Both the position numbers and the translations under genes were made by a program. From Pseudonocardia sp. ICBG1293 (GTDB taxonomy: Bacteria; Actinomycetota; Actinomycetes; Mycobacteriales; Pseudonocardiaceae), in NCBI RefSeq assembly GCF_020131355.1, contig NZ_JAHLEL010000054.1, positions 124,001 through 188,000 on the forward strand: a stretch of 64,000 bases of DNA, written 5' to 3'. Positions 32,286 through 41,591 of this stretch are shown here, piece after piece. The notes beneath the pieces were generated by a model, which made no database searches, was not told the origin of the DNA, and worked only from the letters and a program-made list of their open reading frames with translations. Position 1 is the stretch's first letter. Every line of letters starts with the position of its first letter.

Positions 32286-33176
32286 GGCGTGTCTCCTAAA
32301 GTGCGCAACCAGGTGACGATGGCCTTCAGTGCAACTCCGCCGCGGAAGGTCAGGGCGAGTTTGTCGTAGCGGGTCGCGAGGCCGCGCCACTGCTTGACCT
32401 CGCAGAACCCGCGTTCGACGACGTTGCGGCCGCGGTAGTCGACCCGGTCGAACGCCGGTGGTCGACCGCCGCGTGTGCCGCGTCGTTTCCGGTGTCCCTG
32501 CTGGTCAGCCGGCTCCGGGATGACCGCGACGATCCGTCGTCTGCGCAGGTGGGCGCGGATGGCGCGTGAGGAGTAGGCCTTAGCGCGGACCCGCTCGGGT
32601 CGGGTCCGCGGTCGGCCCGGACCGACCCGTCCGACGCTCAGATGTGACATCAGGTGCGCGAACATCGGGGCGTCACCGGCCTGGCCAGGGCCGACCAGTA
32701 CGACCAGCGGGCGGCCGTGTCCGTCAACGAGCTGGTGGATCTTCGTGCCGAGCCCTCCGCGGGAGCGGCCCAAGGCGTGATCGGGCGGCTCGATCAGCAG
32801 ATTCTTGTAGTTCGATCCGGCCCCCTGTGTCCCGCTTCAGGGTCGCGGCGTGTTGGTGAGCGCGGATGATCGTCGAGTCGACCGACACGGCCCAGTCCAC
32901 GAGACCGGCGGAGTCGGCATCGGCGAGCAGAGCTGCGAGAACCTGGTCCCAGGTGCCGTCACCGCAGTAGCGGCGGTGGCGTTTCCATAGGGTCTGCCAC
33001 AGCCCGAACTCGACCGGGACATCACGCCAGGCCAGCCCGCAGCGGAACCGGTAGATGATCCCCTCGATCACTCTGCGGTGATCGGCGAACGGGCGCCCTG
33101 GCATCCCGTCCGACGAGGGCAGTAACGGCTCGAGTCGGTCCCACTGGGCATCGGTCAGGACGGCACGGCGCGACAC
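32282..33176 (-). CDS. IS5-family transposase, two overlapping frames, catalytic Asp missing
   Basis: The first frame (32724-33176, 150 aa) starts MSRRAVLTDAQWDRLEPLLP and has the first Asp in VDSTIIRAHQH. The second (up to 32773, stop 32282-32284 inside the CTAG) has GRSRGGLGTKIHQ and the Glu region NVVERGFCEVKQWR. They overlap by about 50 bases and were presumably joined by a ribosomal frameshift at the run of five G near 32820. In copy A the second frame reads VRADK before AYSS; here it reads VRAKAYSS. The three-base deletion removes the catalytic Asp, so this copy should not transpose by itself. Confidence 0.82.
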
Positions 33177-33223
33177 CTACTGATCATCGCGCAGGCCCGA
33201 CCAGCCGGGTTAGGAGACGCGCC
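32286..33223 (-). mobile_element. IS5-family element, copy B (938 bp)
   Basis: Same terminal repeats as copy A (GGCGTGTCTCCTAA) with CTAG on both sides (32282-32285, 33224-33227). It is uninterrupted, but lacks three bases (in the GCG-AGA-TAA context of copy A) at 32580-32583. The genes on its two sides are unrelated fragments. Confidence 0.9.
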
Positions 33224-33227
33224 CTAG

Positions 33228-33545
33228 TTCGGCGTCGGCGATTCCGCCAGGACGAACATGTGCCGGGTCGTAGCCGAGTTCATCGCTCCGCGGCCGTCGA
33301 CCGCACTTCGCGCCGCGTACCTCGCCATCGAGCGGGAGACCCAGCGCCGGGTGACGCACTGGCTCAAGGTCCTGGTCGACGAAGGAGCGCTCGCCCCGGG
33401 GGACAACGCCGCACGGACCCGGTTCCTGCTCACCGTCCTCAACGGCCTGACGCTGGAGCGGGCCATCCCCCGGGAGGGCTCCACCGTGCAGGCGGAGGAC
33501 GACACCCTACGGGCGGCCGTCGGCTCCCTCTTCGGCTTGGAATGA
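33228..33545 (+). pseudogene. TetR-family regulator, C-terminal remnant
   Basis: Open from the IS junction: FGVGDSARTNMCRVVAEFIA, then AYLAIERETQRRVTHWLKVL and FLLTVLNGLTLERAIPREG, ending at TGA 33543-33545. This is the ligand-binding domain of a TetR regulator. The DNA-binding domain is missing at the IS5 copy B border. ATG 33258 could start a 95-residue piece, but it would have no DNA-binding part. Confidence 0.75.
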
Positions 33546-33842
33546 GGACGGATGCAGAGAGGTCCGGAGGTCGCGGCGAACTCGCAGGCGAACGCATGCA
33601 CGACCACCTGCTCGACGTTCGCGCCGACCTGCTCGGGCAGCACTGACGATCACCAGCGCACCCGCCGTCGCCCGGTCGCGCCGGCCCGGTTGCCGTCCGA
33701 TGCTCGCGGCGGCGTCGCGGTTCGGCGGGGGCTGGGCCGGCCTCGCGGGACCGCAGCCCGGGAACGCAGGGACAGGTTCTTCCGACCACGCTGCCGCGGC
33801 ACACCGGCACCGTTCGTGGTGGCCGGTGTCGCCACGGCCTGC
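33546..33842. other. 297-bp region without a supported gene
   Basis: Several short frames are open on both strands, but none has a ribosome site with a recognisable product. One plus-strand frame ends ERMHDHLLDVRADLLGQH at 33646 and could be the tail of a lost gene. This is likely the right fringe of the degraded island. Confidence 0.4.
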
Positions 33843-34460
33843 TCACTCCGCGCCGAGGAAGGGCTGCAGGAGGATGTCCGCGACCTCGGCGGCGATCGCC
33901 TCCAGGCTCAACGGACCGTCGGCGCGGTACCAGGAGTGCAGGTTGCCCAGCGCGCCCAACGCGAGCAGCACGGCGATGCCCGCCCGGCGGGCCGGGACCC
34001 CGTGCTGCTCGGCGACCTCCCCGGCGAGGGCGCGGAAGACCTGACCGTGCTCACGGCGCAGCTCGGCGAGCCGGGCCGCGATCGCCGGGACGGGCACCGA
34101 CATGAGGAACAGCGAGGCGAACGCACGGAAGTCCCGGAACTCGATGATCGCCTGCTCCACGAACAGCAGCCGCAGCCGCTCCTCGGCCGGCAGGTCGCGC
34201 GCCACGATGACCCGGAGCCGGTCGAGCACCTCGGCGTGCCCGTTCTCGACGGTGCGGAGGAACAGCTCCTCCTTGGACGAGTAGTAGTGGTAGAGGCTGG
34301 GACCGCGCAGGTCCAGCCGGGCACCGATCTCGTCGAATCCCGCGCCGTCGTAGCGGCGCTCCGCGAACAGGTCGGCCGCGGTGTGCTCGACGAGTCGGCG
34401 ACGAGCGGCCCGCTTGCGGGCGACGCGGTTCTCCCCGGCCTCGTGACGGCTTGGTCGCAC
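33843..34460 (-). CDS. TetR-family regulator
   Basis: The 205-residue protein starts at GTG 34460. After a basic N-terminus (RKRAARRRLVEHTAADLFAE) the helix-turn-helix FDEIGARLDLRGPSLYHYYSSKEELFLR is clear, and a C-terminal domain SLFLMSVPVPAIAARLAELR follows. It lies downstream of, and in the same direction as, the nine-gene catabolic operon, 137 bases after the lyase stop, with its own promoter space. It may control that operon together with the TetR at 44367. Confidence 0.87.
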   Translation of the reverse strand: MRPSRHEAGENRVARKRAARRRLVEHTAADLFAERRYDGAGFDEIGARLDLRGPSLYHYYSSKEELFLRTVENGHAEVLDRLRVIVARDLPAEERLRLLFVEQAIIEFRDFRAFASLFLMSVPVPAIAARLAELRREHGQVFRALAGEVAEQHGVPARRAGIAVLLALGALGNLHSWYRADGPLSLEAIAAEVADILLQPFLGAE

Positions 34461-34597
34461 CCGGCAAGTGTCGCAACCGACGGCCGTCCCCCCGGCCCGG
34501 GGTTCGCCCCTCGGAACCGGGCCGACCCCACGGGTCCGTTCCCCGCTGGGCGGCCGGGACGACGGGGGAACTCCTCCCGTACGGGAGGCGGGTCGTC

Positions 34598-35419
34598 CTA
34601 GGACGTGGCCGGGCCGGGCCGCCCGGCGCGGGCGAGGACCTGCCGGGCCATCGCGATGTGGACCGCGTCCACCATGCGGCCGTCGACCACCGCCACACCC
34701 GCCGCCGCCGCGGCGAGCACCTCCTCGGCGGCCGCGACCTCCTCGGCGGTGGGGGTGAACAGCTCGGCGGCGATCTCGGCCTGGCGCGGGTGGACGCAGA
34801 TCTTGCCCTGGTAGCCCAGGTCGCGGCCGAGCGCGGCGCTGCGGCGGAAGGCCTGCTCGTCGCGCACCTCGACCACCGCCTCGTCGATCGAGGCGACACC
34901 CGCGAGACGGGCCGCCAGGGCCACGGCGCTGCGCGCGTAGAGCACCTCCGTGCCCGCGGCCGTGCGCCTGCCGCCGAGGTCGGCGACGTAGTCCTCGGCA
35001 CCGAAGTAGGCGGCGTCCGGGCCCGCCGCCAGTAGCGGGCGGGCGTCGGCGACACCCAGCCCGCTCTCGATCCCGACCACGACCCGGGCCCCCGGTGGCA
35101 GGGCGGCCCGCACGTGGACGAGGTCCTCCACCCGCTCGTACTTGGGCAGCACGATCCCGTCCGCCGCGGCGGCGGCGCACGCCGCGAGGTCGGCCGCGAA
35201 CCACTGCGTCCCCGGCGGGTTGACCCGCACGAGTACGAGGTCGGCCCCCGGCCGCTCGTCGGCGAGCACCGCGACCAGCGTGTCCCGTGCCCGGTCCTTC
35301 GCGGTGGGGGCGACGGCGTCCTCGAGGTCCGCGACGACGGCGTCGGGATGCACCCGCCCGACCTTCGCGAGCATGTCCGGCCGGTCCGCCGGGACGAAGA
35401 GCAGGCTGCGGATCCTCAT
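34598..35419 (-). CDS. HpcH/HpaI aldolase / citrate lyase beta-like protein
   Basis: The 273-residue protein starts at ATG 35419, overlapping the carboxylase stop by four bases. It has the CitE-family blocks MRIRSLLFVPADRPDML, VVADLEDAVAPTAKDRAR (metal-binding acid), LVRVNPPGTQWF, VVVGIESGLGVADARPL with the metal Glu, and GYQGKICVHPRQAEIAAEL. Such TIM-barrel lyases cleave beta-hydroxyacyl-CoA thioesters. As the last gene of the operon it likely splits the hydrated carboxylated acyl-CoA, in the way HMG-CoA lyase ends leucine degradation. Confidence 0.88.
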   Translation of the reverse strand: MRIRSLLFVPADRPDMLAKVGRVHPDAVVADLEDAVAPTAKDRARDTLVAVLADERPGADLVLVRVNPPGTQWFAADLAACAAAAADGIVLPKYERVEDLVHVRAALPPGARVVVGIESGLGVADARPLLAAGPDAAYFGAEDYVADLGGRRTAAGTEVLYARSAVALAARLAGVASIDEAVVEVRDEQAFRRSAALGRDLGYQGKICVHPRQAEIAAELFTPTAEEVAAAEEVLAAAAAGVAVVDGRMVDAVHIAMARQVLARAGRPGPATS

Positions 35420-37149
35420 GCCGGGACCGCCTCGTCGATCCGGCACACCGGCGCGTCCTGTGCGACGGAGTCCCCCACCGTCACCGCGAGGTCGGCGACG
35501 ACGCCCGCGACACCCGCCCGCACCGGGTTCTCCATCTTCATCGCCTCGACGACGGCCACGACGGCCCCCGCCGTCACCTCGTCGCCCTCGTCGACCAGCA
35601 CCCGGACCACCGTGCCCTGCATCGGGCTGACCAGGACGTTCCCGGCCACTCCATCCGGGCCGAGGTCACCGGAGCGGGCGAGCGCCCGGCGTGAGGCGTC
35701 GGCCGCGGGCCCGGAGGCCCGTGGCAGCCCCGGCACCGCGACGGGCAGCGTCCTGCGTCCGATCCGGACCCGGCCGGCGACCGCACCCGGGTCGGCGGGC
35801 GTGGCCGGCGGCGTGTACTCCTCCTCCAGCCACCGGGTGTGCACGGTGAGGGCGTCGCCGGCGAACTCGGGCCGGTCGAGCAGGTCCCGGTGCAGCGCCA
35901 GCACGGTGTGCACGCCCTCGACCTCGGTCTCGGCGAGCGCGCGCCGGGCCCTGGCCAGCGCCTGCGCCCGGTCTCGCCCGCGCACGACGATCTTGGCGAT
36001 CATCGAGTCGAAACCGGCGCCGATCACCGAGCCCTCGTCGACACCGCACTCCACGCGCACACCCGGTCCACCAGGGAGCCGCAGACGGGTGATGGTGCCG
36101 GGCGAGGGGACGTAGCCGCGGCTCGGGTCCTCGGCGTTGACCCGGAACTCGAGGGCGTGGTCGCGCACCGCCAGCACGCCCGACTCGTCGAGCTTCTCCC
36201 CCGCGGCGATCCGCAGCTGTTCGACGACGACGTCCACCCCGGTGACCTCCTCGGACACCGGGTGCTCGACCTGGACGCGGGTGTTCACCTCCAGGAAGGA
36301 CACGGTGCCGTCCGCGCCGACCAGGAACTCGACGGTCCCCGCTCCGGTGTAGTCCGCGGCCCGGCAGATCGCGGCGGCCGACTCGTGCAGGGACGCCCGC
36401 ACCTCGTCGTCGAGGAAGGGTGCGGGGGCCTCCTCGACCAGCTTCTGGTGACGGCGCTGCAGGGAGCAGTCCCGGGTGCCGAGCACGGCGACGGCGCCGT
36501 GGGTGTCCGCCAGGACCTGCACCTCGACGTGGCGCGCCCGGGGCAGGAAGCGCTCGACGAAGCAGTCGCCCTCCCCGAACGCCTGACGTGCCTCGCGGAC
36601 GGCGGACTCGTAGAGGTCCGGGATCTCCTCGCGGGTCCAGGCGACCTTGAGGCCGCGGCCGCCGCCGCCGTGCGCGGCCTTCACCGCGACGGGCAGCCCG
36701 TGCTCGTCGGCGAAGTCCGCCACGTCCGCGGGCCCGGTGACCGGGCGCTCGCTGCCCGCGGCCATCGGTGCCCCCACCGCACGGGCGACGGCGCGGGCGG
36801 ACACCTTGTCGCCCAGCGCCCGCATCGCCTCGGGGGTCGGCCCGACCCAGGTCAGCCCGGCGGCCAGCACCTGCTCGGCGAAGTCGGCGTTCTCGGACAG
36901 GAAGCCGTAGCCGGGGTGCACCGCGTCGGCACCCGCGGCCCGCGCGGCGGCGACCACCGCGGCGGCGTCCAGGTAGGTCTCGGCGGCGCCGGAGCCGGGG
37001 AGCCGGACCGCCGCGTCGGCGATCCGGGTGTGCGGCGCGCCGTCGTCGGGGTCGGCGTAGCAGGCCACCGCCCGCAGGCCCAGGTCGCGGCAGGCCCGGA
37101 TCACCCGGACCGCGATCTCCCCGCGGTTGGCCACGAACACCGTGCGCAT
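35416..37149 (-). CDS. Acyl-CoA carboxylase alpha subunit (biotin carboxylase + BCCP)
   Basis: The 577-residue protein has a biotin carboxylase domain (MRTVFVANRGEIAVRVIRAC, the ATP-grasp AAHGGGGRGLKVAW, the catalytic FLEVNTRVQVEHPVSEEVTG) and a C-terminal biotinyl domain with the lysine motif VEAMKMENPV. It is shorter than MCC alpha (about 660), with a brief linker. ATG 37149 gives the usual start; a GTG at 37158 would overlap the beta-subunit stop as GTGA, like the other junctions here. With the beta subunit it would carboxylate an acyl-CoA of unknown structure. Confidence 0.93.
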   Translation of the reverse strand: MRTVFVANRGEIAVRVIRACRDLGLRAVACYADPDDGAPHTRIADAAVRLPGSGAAETYLDAAAVVAAARAAGADAVHPGYGFLSENADFAEQVLAAGLTWVGPTPEAMRALGDKVSARAVARAVGAPMAAGSERPVTGPADVADFADEHGLPVAVKAAHGGGGRGLKVAWTREEIPDLYESAVREARQAFGEGDCFVERFLPRARHVEVQVLADTHGAVAVLGTRDCSLQRRHQKLVEEAPAPFLDDEVRASLHESAAAICRAADYTGAGTVEFLVGADGTVSFLEVNTRVQVEHPVSEEVTGVDVVVEQLRIAAGEKLDESGVLAVRDHALEFRVNAEDPSRGYVPSPGTITRLRLPGGPGVRVECGVDEGSVIGAGFDSMIAKIVVRGRDRAQALARARRALAETEVEGVHTVLALHRDLLDRPEFAGDALTVHTRWLEEEYTPPATPADPGAVAGRVRIGRRTLPVAVPGLPRASGPAADASRRALARSGDLGPDGVAGNVLVSPMQGTVVRVLVDEGDEVTAGAVVAVVEAMKMENPVRAGVAGVVADLAVTVGDSVAQDAPVCRIDEAVPA

Positions 37150-37154
37150 GCCGT

Positions 37155-38693
37155 TCACACCGGGCTCACGTTGTGGTGGCGACGACCGGGGGTGCGTTCC
37201 CAGCCCTCGGCGTCGGCGAACCTGCGCACGAGCTCCGCACGCAGGTCCTCCGGCTCGACGACGGCGTCGACGACGAGGTCGCTGCCCATCCGCAGCAGGT
37301 TCATCTCGGCCTCCTGCTCGGCGACCCGCCGGGCGAGGAACTCCGCGCGCTCGGCGGGGTCCTCGATGCCGGCGATCCGGTTGGCGTACATCGCGTTCAC
37401 CGAGGCCTCGGGCGACATCGTGCCGATCGTGGCGGTCGGCAGGGCGATGGTGGCCCGCGGCTCGAACCCGGGGGCGCACATGGCGTAGTAGCCGGCGGCG
37501 TAGGCCTTGCGCAGCACCACGGTGATGCGCGGCACCTCGGCGGACGCCATCGCCGTGACCATCTTCGCGCCGTGCCGGATGATGCCCTGGCGCTCGACGG
37601 CCACACCGACCATGAAGCCGGGCACGTCCTGCAGGAACACGATCGGGATGTTGAAGGCGTCGCAGAGGGTGATGAAGCGGGCGGCCTTGTCCGCGGAGTC
37701 GACGAAGATCGCCCCGCTGCGCACCGACGGCTGGTTCGCGACGATCCCCACGACCTCGCCGTCGACCCGCCCGAGGCCGGTGACCATCTCCGTGGCCCAC
37801 CGTGGCTTGACCTCGAAGAACGAGTCCGCGTCGACGATCCGGTCGATGACGTCGAGCACGTCGTAGGCGGTGTTGGGGTCGGTGGGCACGAGGCCGGCGG
37901 GCCAGTCCCGCGGTCCGGGCGGGCACGCCTCGGTCCGGGCCGGCTTCTCCCGGAACGAGGTCGGCAGGTAGCTCACCAGCAGCCGTGCGGCCGCGATCGC
38001 CTCCCCGTCGGTCTCGAACACCTCGTCGCCACAGCCGGAGACGGTGGCGTGCATCTCCGCGCCACCCATCTCCTCCAGCGTGGTGACCTCGCCGGTGACC
38101 TTCTCCGCGATCCGCGGCGAGGCCAGGTACATCGAGGCGTTGCCGCGCACCATGCCGACCCAGTCGGTGAAGGCGGGCATGTACGCCCCGCCCGCCGCCG
38201 ACGGCCCGAGCAGGCAGCAGATCTGCGGCACCCGCCCGGACAGCCGGACCTGCAGGTGGAAGATCCGGGACGCACCGCGACGGCCCGGGAAGAAGCCCAT
38301 CTGGTCGTTGAGCCGCCCACCCGCGGAGTCCACCAGGTAGATCACCGGGAGCAGGTCGCGGTCGGCGCGCTCGAGGATGCGGACCTGCTTCTCGCAGCCC
38401 AGCTCACCCCAGCTGCCGGCCTTGACGGTGTAGTCGTGGGCGATCACGGCGACCTTCCGGCCGTCGATGCGGCCGACGCCGGTGAGCACACCGTCCGCGG
38501 GGAGGCCGTCGCGACCGGCGTTGGCGAGCAGCCCGTCCTCGACCCAGCTGCCGGGGTCGAGCAGCACGCTGAGCCGGTCCCGGACGGGGAGCTTGTCGGG
38601 CCATCGCGCCGGGTCCAGGCCCGTGCGGGCGGCGGACTGCGCCGCGCGGACCTCGGCCGTGCCGCCGGGGGCTCCGACGAGTTCGGCGGTCAT
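37155..38693 (-). CDS. Acyl-CoA carboxylase beta subunit (carboxyltransferase)
   Basis: The 512-residue carboxyltransferase starts at ATG 38693 in ATGA overlap with the MaoC-like stop. It contains VIAHDYTVKAGSWGELGCEK, the N-half oxyanion loop (LLGPSAAGGAYMPAFTD) and the C-half VFLQDVPGFMVGVAVERQG with AYAAGYYAMC. The C-terminal half resembles methylcrotonyl- or geranyl-CoA carboxylase beta more than propionyl-CoA carboxylase, as judged by the GYYAM and NAMYANRI blocks (resemblance only). It forms the enzyme with the next gene. Confidence 0.92.
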   Translation of the reverse strand: MTAELVGAPGGTAEVRAAQSAARTGLDPARWPDKLPVRDRLSVLLDPGSWVEDGLLANAGRDGLPADGVLTGVGRIDGRKVAVIAHDYTVKAGSWGELGCEKQVRILERADRDLLPVIYLVDSAGGRLNDQMGFFPGRRGASRIFHLQVRLSGRVPQICCLLGPSAAGGAYMPAFTDWVGMVRGNASMYLASPRIAEKVTGEVTTLEEMGGAEMHATVSGCGDEVFETDGEAIAAARLLVSYLPTSFREKPARTEACPPGPRDWPAGLVPTDPNTAYDVLDVIDRIVDADSFFEVKPRWATEMVTGLGRVDGEVVGIVANQPSVRSGAIFVDSADKAARFITLCDAFNIPIVFLQDVPGFMVGVAVERQGIIRHGAKMVTAMASAEVPRITVVLRKAYAAGYYAMCAPGFEPRATIALPTATIGTMSPEASVNAMYANRIAGIEDPAERAEFLARRVAEQEAEMNLLRMGSDLVVDAVVEPEDLRAELVRRFADAEGWERTPGRRHHNVSPV

Positions 38694-39193
38694 GCCGCCG
38701 CCTCCGGGTCGCGGTGCATCAGGCCGGTGCGTCGCATCCGGCACACGAGCGCGTCGCGCTGGTTGTGGGCCCGGTGCTCCAGGACGACGATCCCGGCGTC
38801 CGGGCGGGACCGGGACGCGCGGGCCTCGACCACCTCGGACTCGACACGGATCGTGTCCCCGACGAACACCGGCGCCGGGAAGGTCACGTCGTCGAGCCCG
38901 AGCTGCGCCACGATGGTGCCGAGGGTCAGCTCGGGCACCGAGATCCCGACGACAAGCGCGGCCGTGAACATGCTGTTCACCAGCGGCCTGCCGAACTCGG
39001 ACCCGGCGGCGTACTCCGCGTCGAGGTGGGGGGCGGCGGGGTTCATCGACATCGTCGTGAACAGGAGGTTGTCGGTCTCCGTCACGGTCCGCCGGATCGC
39101 GTGGTCCACCACCAGACCCGCGGTCAGCTCCTCGAACCAGAGCCCGGTCACGACCCGGCCCGTCCTGTCCCGACGCTGCGTCAGACGCGTCAT
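38690..39193 (-). CDS. MaoC-family hydratase
   Basis: The 167-residue hot-dog protein starts at ATG 39193. It has GLWFEELTAGLVVDHAIRRT, VTETDNLLFTTMSMNPAAPH with the hydratase Asp/His-type region, and TFPAPVFVGDTIRVESEV. This group includes mesaconyl-CoA and other dicarboxyl-CoA hydratases, so it may hydrate the carboxylated enoyl-CoA made by the carboxylase. It overlaps its neighbours by four bases on both sides. Confidence 0.88.
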   Translation of the reverse strand: MTRLTQRRDRTGRVVTGLWFEELTAGLVVDHAIRRTVTETDNLLFTTMSMNPAAPHLDAEYAAGSEFGRPLVNSMFTAALVVGISVPELTLGTIVAQLGLDDVTFPAPVFVGDTIRVESEVVEARASRSRPDAGIVVLEHRAHNQRDALVCRMRRTGLMHRDPEAAA

Positions 39194-39987
39194 GATTCGT
39201 CCTTCCTGCTCGTGCCGAAGCGCGGCTCGCGCTTCTCCCGGAAGGCCGCCAGGCCCTCCCGGACGTCCGTGTGGTGCGCGAAGTACCCGACGGCCACGTC
39301 GAGCTCGTGGTCGAGTGCCGCGCGGTGCGGGCGCTCCCGGCCGGCCGTCTCGAGCTCCTTCATCGTCCGCAGCGCGGTGGGGCTGTGGCGCACCATCCGC
39401 GCGACGATCGCCGCCACCGTCGCGTCGAGCTCCGCGGGCGGGACGCTCCAGCCGACCAGTCCCCAGGCCGCCGCGGTGTCGCCGTCGATGATCTCGCCGG
39501 TGTAGAGCAGCCTGCGGGCGAGCGCGGCGGGCAGGGCCCGCGGGAGCCGGACCGACCCTCCGGCGCCCGGCAGGAGGCCGTACTCCATGTGCCGGTCCCC
39601 CAGGCGTGCCTCGCTGCTGGCGACCGCGAGGTCGCAGGCGAGCATGAGCTCGCACCCGCCGGCGAGGCCGTAGCCGTCGACCACGCAGAGCGAGACGAAC
39701 GGGGCCGACTCCAGCGCGTCGAGTGCCGCGCCGATCGTGGCGATGTAGTCCCGCACGGCCACCGGGTCCTCGAGCAGGCCGAGCAGGTGCGGCAGGTCCG
39801 CCCCCGCGGACAGCGCCGGCCCGCGTCCGCGGACGACCGCGACCGGGGACCCGGCGGCGGTGACCTCGTCGACCGCCGCCCGCAGTCCGTCCAGGAGCTC
39901 GGGGCTCAACGCGTTGAGCGCCCGCTCGCGGGTCAGGGTGATCTCGGCGGCGCCGTCCGGGCGCACCACCACCTGCACCGGTCTCAC
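39190..39987 (-). CDS. Enoyl-CoA hydratase/isomerase (crotonase family)
   Basis: The 265-residue protein starts at GTG 39987 in GTGA overlap with the ligase stop. Crotonase blocks are ITLTRERALNALSPELLDGL, VVRGRGPALSAGADLPHL and SLCVVDGYGLAGGCELMLAC (oxyanion hole Gly residues). The second acidic catalytic position lies in YGLLPGAGGSVRLPR, where the usual Glu is Pro-Gly-Ala-Gly-Gly, a pattern shared with several hydratases of unknown specificity. Its role would be hydration in the operon's pathway. Confidence 0.88.
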   Translation of the reverse strand: MRPVQVVVRPDGAAEITLTRERALNALSPELLDGLRAAVDEVTAAGSPVAVVRGRGPALSAGADLPHLLGLLEDPVAVRDYIATIGAALDALESAPFVSLCVVDGYGLAGGCELMLACDLAVASSEARLGDRHMEYGLLPGAGGSVRLPRALPAALARRLLYTGEIIDGDTAAAWGLVGWSVPPAELDATVAAIVARMVRHSPTALRTMKELETAGRERPHRAALDHELDVAVGYFAHHTDVREGLAAFREKREPRFGTSRKDES

Positions 39988-41591
39988 CGGTCCCTCCGGA
40001 CCGTGATCCCGGCCTTCTCGCGATCCCACAGCTGTTCCCTCCGCTCGACGGCGGCCGTCCTGAGCTTGAACTTCTCGACCTTGAGACTCGGGGTCCTGGG
40101 CAGCTCGTCCACGAACTCCCAGTAGCGGGGCACCATGTAGTAGGCTATCCGGTCGATCGCGAACTCGACGAGTTCCGCGTAGTCGGGGTCGGTGCCGTCG
40201 GCGCGCACGACGTAGACCATGACGTCGTCCTCGGACAGCTCCGAGGGCACCGGGACGGCGGCGGCCTCGTGCACCGCGGGGTGCCGGCAGAGGATGGTCT
40301 CCAGCTCGTAGGCCGAGATGTTCTCGCCGCGCCTGCGGATGGCCTCCTTCTTGCGGTCGGCGAAGAACAGGTAGCCGTCCTCGTCGAGGTGGCCGCGGTC
40401 GCCGGTGAGGAACCACAGGTCCCGGACCGACGCCAGCGTCGCCTCGGGCATGTCGTGGTAGCCGAGCATCATCATCCCGCGCCCGTGCGGCCGGATGCAG
40501 ATCTCGCCGACCTCGCCGGGGCCCAGCGGCAGACCGTCGTCATCGGTGATCCGGACGTCGACGTCCGGGCGGACCCGGCCCGCCGATGCCGCCTTGGCCC
40601 GGTCGTCGTGCGGGCCCAGCACCGTCACCGCGCAGTTCTCCGTCATGGCGAACACCGAGGTCACGGTGATCCCGAACCGCTCCCGGAACCCCTCGACGAG
40701 CTGGGGGCTCGTCGGCACGATCATCGCGGTGCGCACCGGGTGCGCCCGGTCCTCCTCCGACGGCGGCAGCTGCCAGATGATGTTGGCCATCGCCCCGAGC
40801 GCGTTGAACGCGGTGGCGCCGCACTCCCGGACCTGCGCCCAGAACGACCGGGCCGAGAACCGCTCGTGGAGCGCCACCGAGGCGTCCGCCCACAGCGCGG
40901 CGTGCACCGTGTACCAGATCGCGTTGCCGTGGAAGAGCGGCAGACAGGTGTACAGGACGTCGTCGGGGCGGTACTCGCAGTGCCGCGCCATCTGCTCGCC
41001 GACCGCGTGGCCCTGCGAGTGCGGGCAGACCACGCCCTTCGACGGCCCGGTCGTCCCGGACGTGTACATGATGAGCGCGGGGTCCGCGGGACCGACCTCG
41101 TAGGGCAGGTCGAGCGGGGCGTCCGACGCGGCGGCCACGTCGTCCAGGGAGTGCCGCGGCACGGGCGGCTCCCCGCCCTCGCCGCGCACGACGACCCCAC
41201 GCACGTCCAGCCCGGCCATGGCCGGGCCGAGGGTGTCGAGGTACTCCGCGTCCGCGCACGCCCACTCGGCCCCGGACTGGCGCAGGTAGTAGGCGAGCTG
41301 CTCGCCCTTGGCCGCGGTGTTCAGCGGCACGGCGACCGCGCCGATCCGGCCGAGCCCCCAGCAGACCCACAGGAACTCCGGGCAGTTCGGCAGCATCACC
41401 GCGACCGTGCTGCCCTTGGTGATCCCGAGCTCGGCGAACCCGCGCGCGTGGGCGGTGGTCAGCCGGTCGACCTCGGCGTAGGTGGTGGTCCGGCCCTCCC
41501 AGTGCAGGAAGGGCCGGTCCCCGACCCGGCGGGCCTTCTCCGCGAGCACCCGGCCGATCGTGCGCTCCGCGTACGGATGGACGTGGATCAT
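39984..41591 (-). CDS. AMP-dependent acyl-CoA synthetase
   Basis: The 535-residue ligase starts at ATG 41591. It has the P-loop PALIMYTSGTTGPSKGVV, the A5-type MTENCAV, a GYHDMPEAT segment with the downstream TGDRGHLDEDGYLFFADRKK, and a C-terminal catalytic Lys near LPRTPSLKVEKFKLR. The A8 region reads RRRGENISAYELE. It resembles crotonobetaine/carnitine-CoA-ligase-type enzymes. It probably activates the incoming acid with CoA, the first step of the operon. Confidence 0.9.
   Translation of the reverse strand: MIHVHPYAERTIGRVLAEKARRVGDRPFLHWEGRTTTYAEVDRLTTAHARGFAELGITKGSTVAVMLPNCPEFLWVCWGLGRIGAVAVPLNTAAKGEQLAYYLRQSGAEWACADAEYLDTLGPAMAGLDVRGVVVRGEGGEPPVPRHSLDDVAAASDAPLDLPYEVGPADPALIMYTSGTTGPSKGVVCPHSQGHAVGEQMARHCEYRPDDVLYTCLPLFHGNAIWYTVHAALWADASVALHERFSARSFWAQVRECGATAFNALGAMANIIWQLPPSEEDRAHPVRTAMIVPTSPQLVEGFRERFGITVTSVFAMTENCAVTVLGPHDDRAKAASAGRVRPDVDVRITDDDGLPLGPGEVGEICIRPHGRGMMMLGYHDMPEATLASVRDLWFLTGDRGHLDEDGYLFFADRKKEAIRRRGENISAYELETILCRHPAVHEAAAVPVPSELSEDDVMVYVVRADGTDPDYAELVEFAIDRIAYYMVPRYWEFVDELPRTPSLKVEKFKLRTAAVERREQLWDREKAGITVRRDR

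Noticed and set aside
32644..32869. Short plus-strand frames inside IS5 copies A and B
   Set aside because: They are antisense to the transposase frames and lack a ribosome site or protein-like features.
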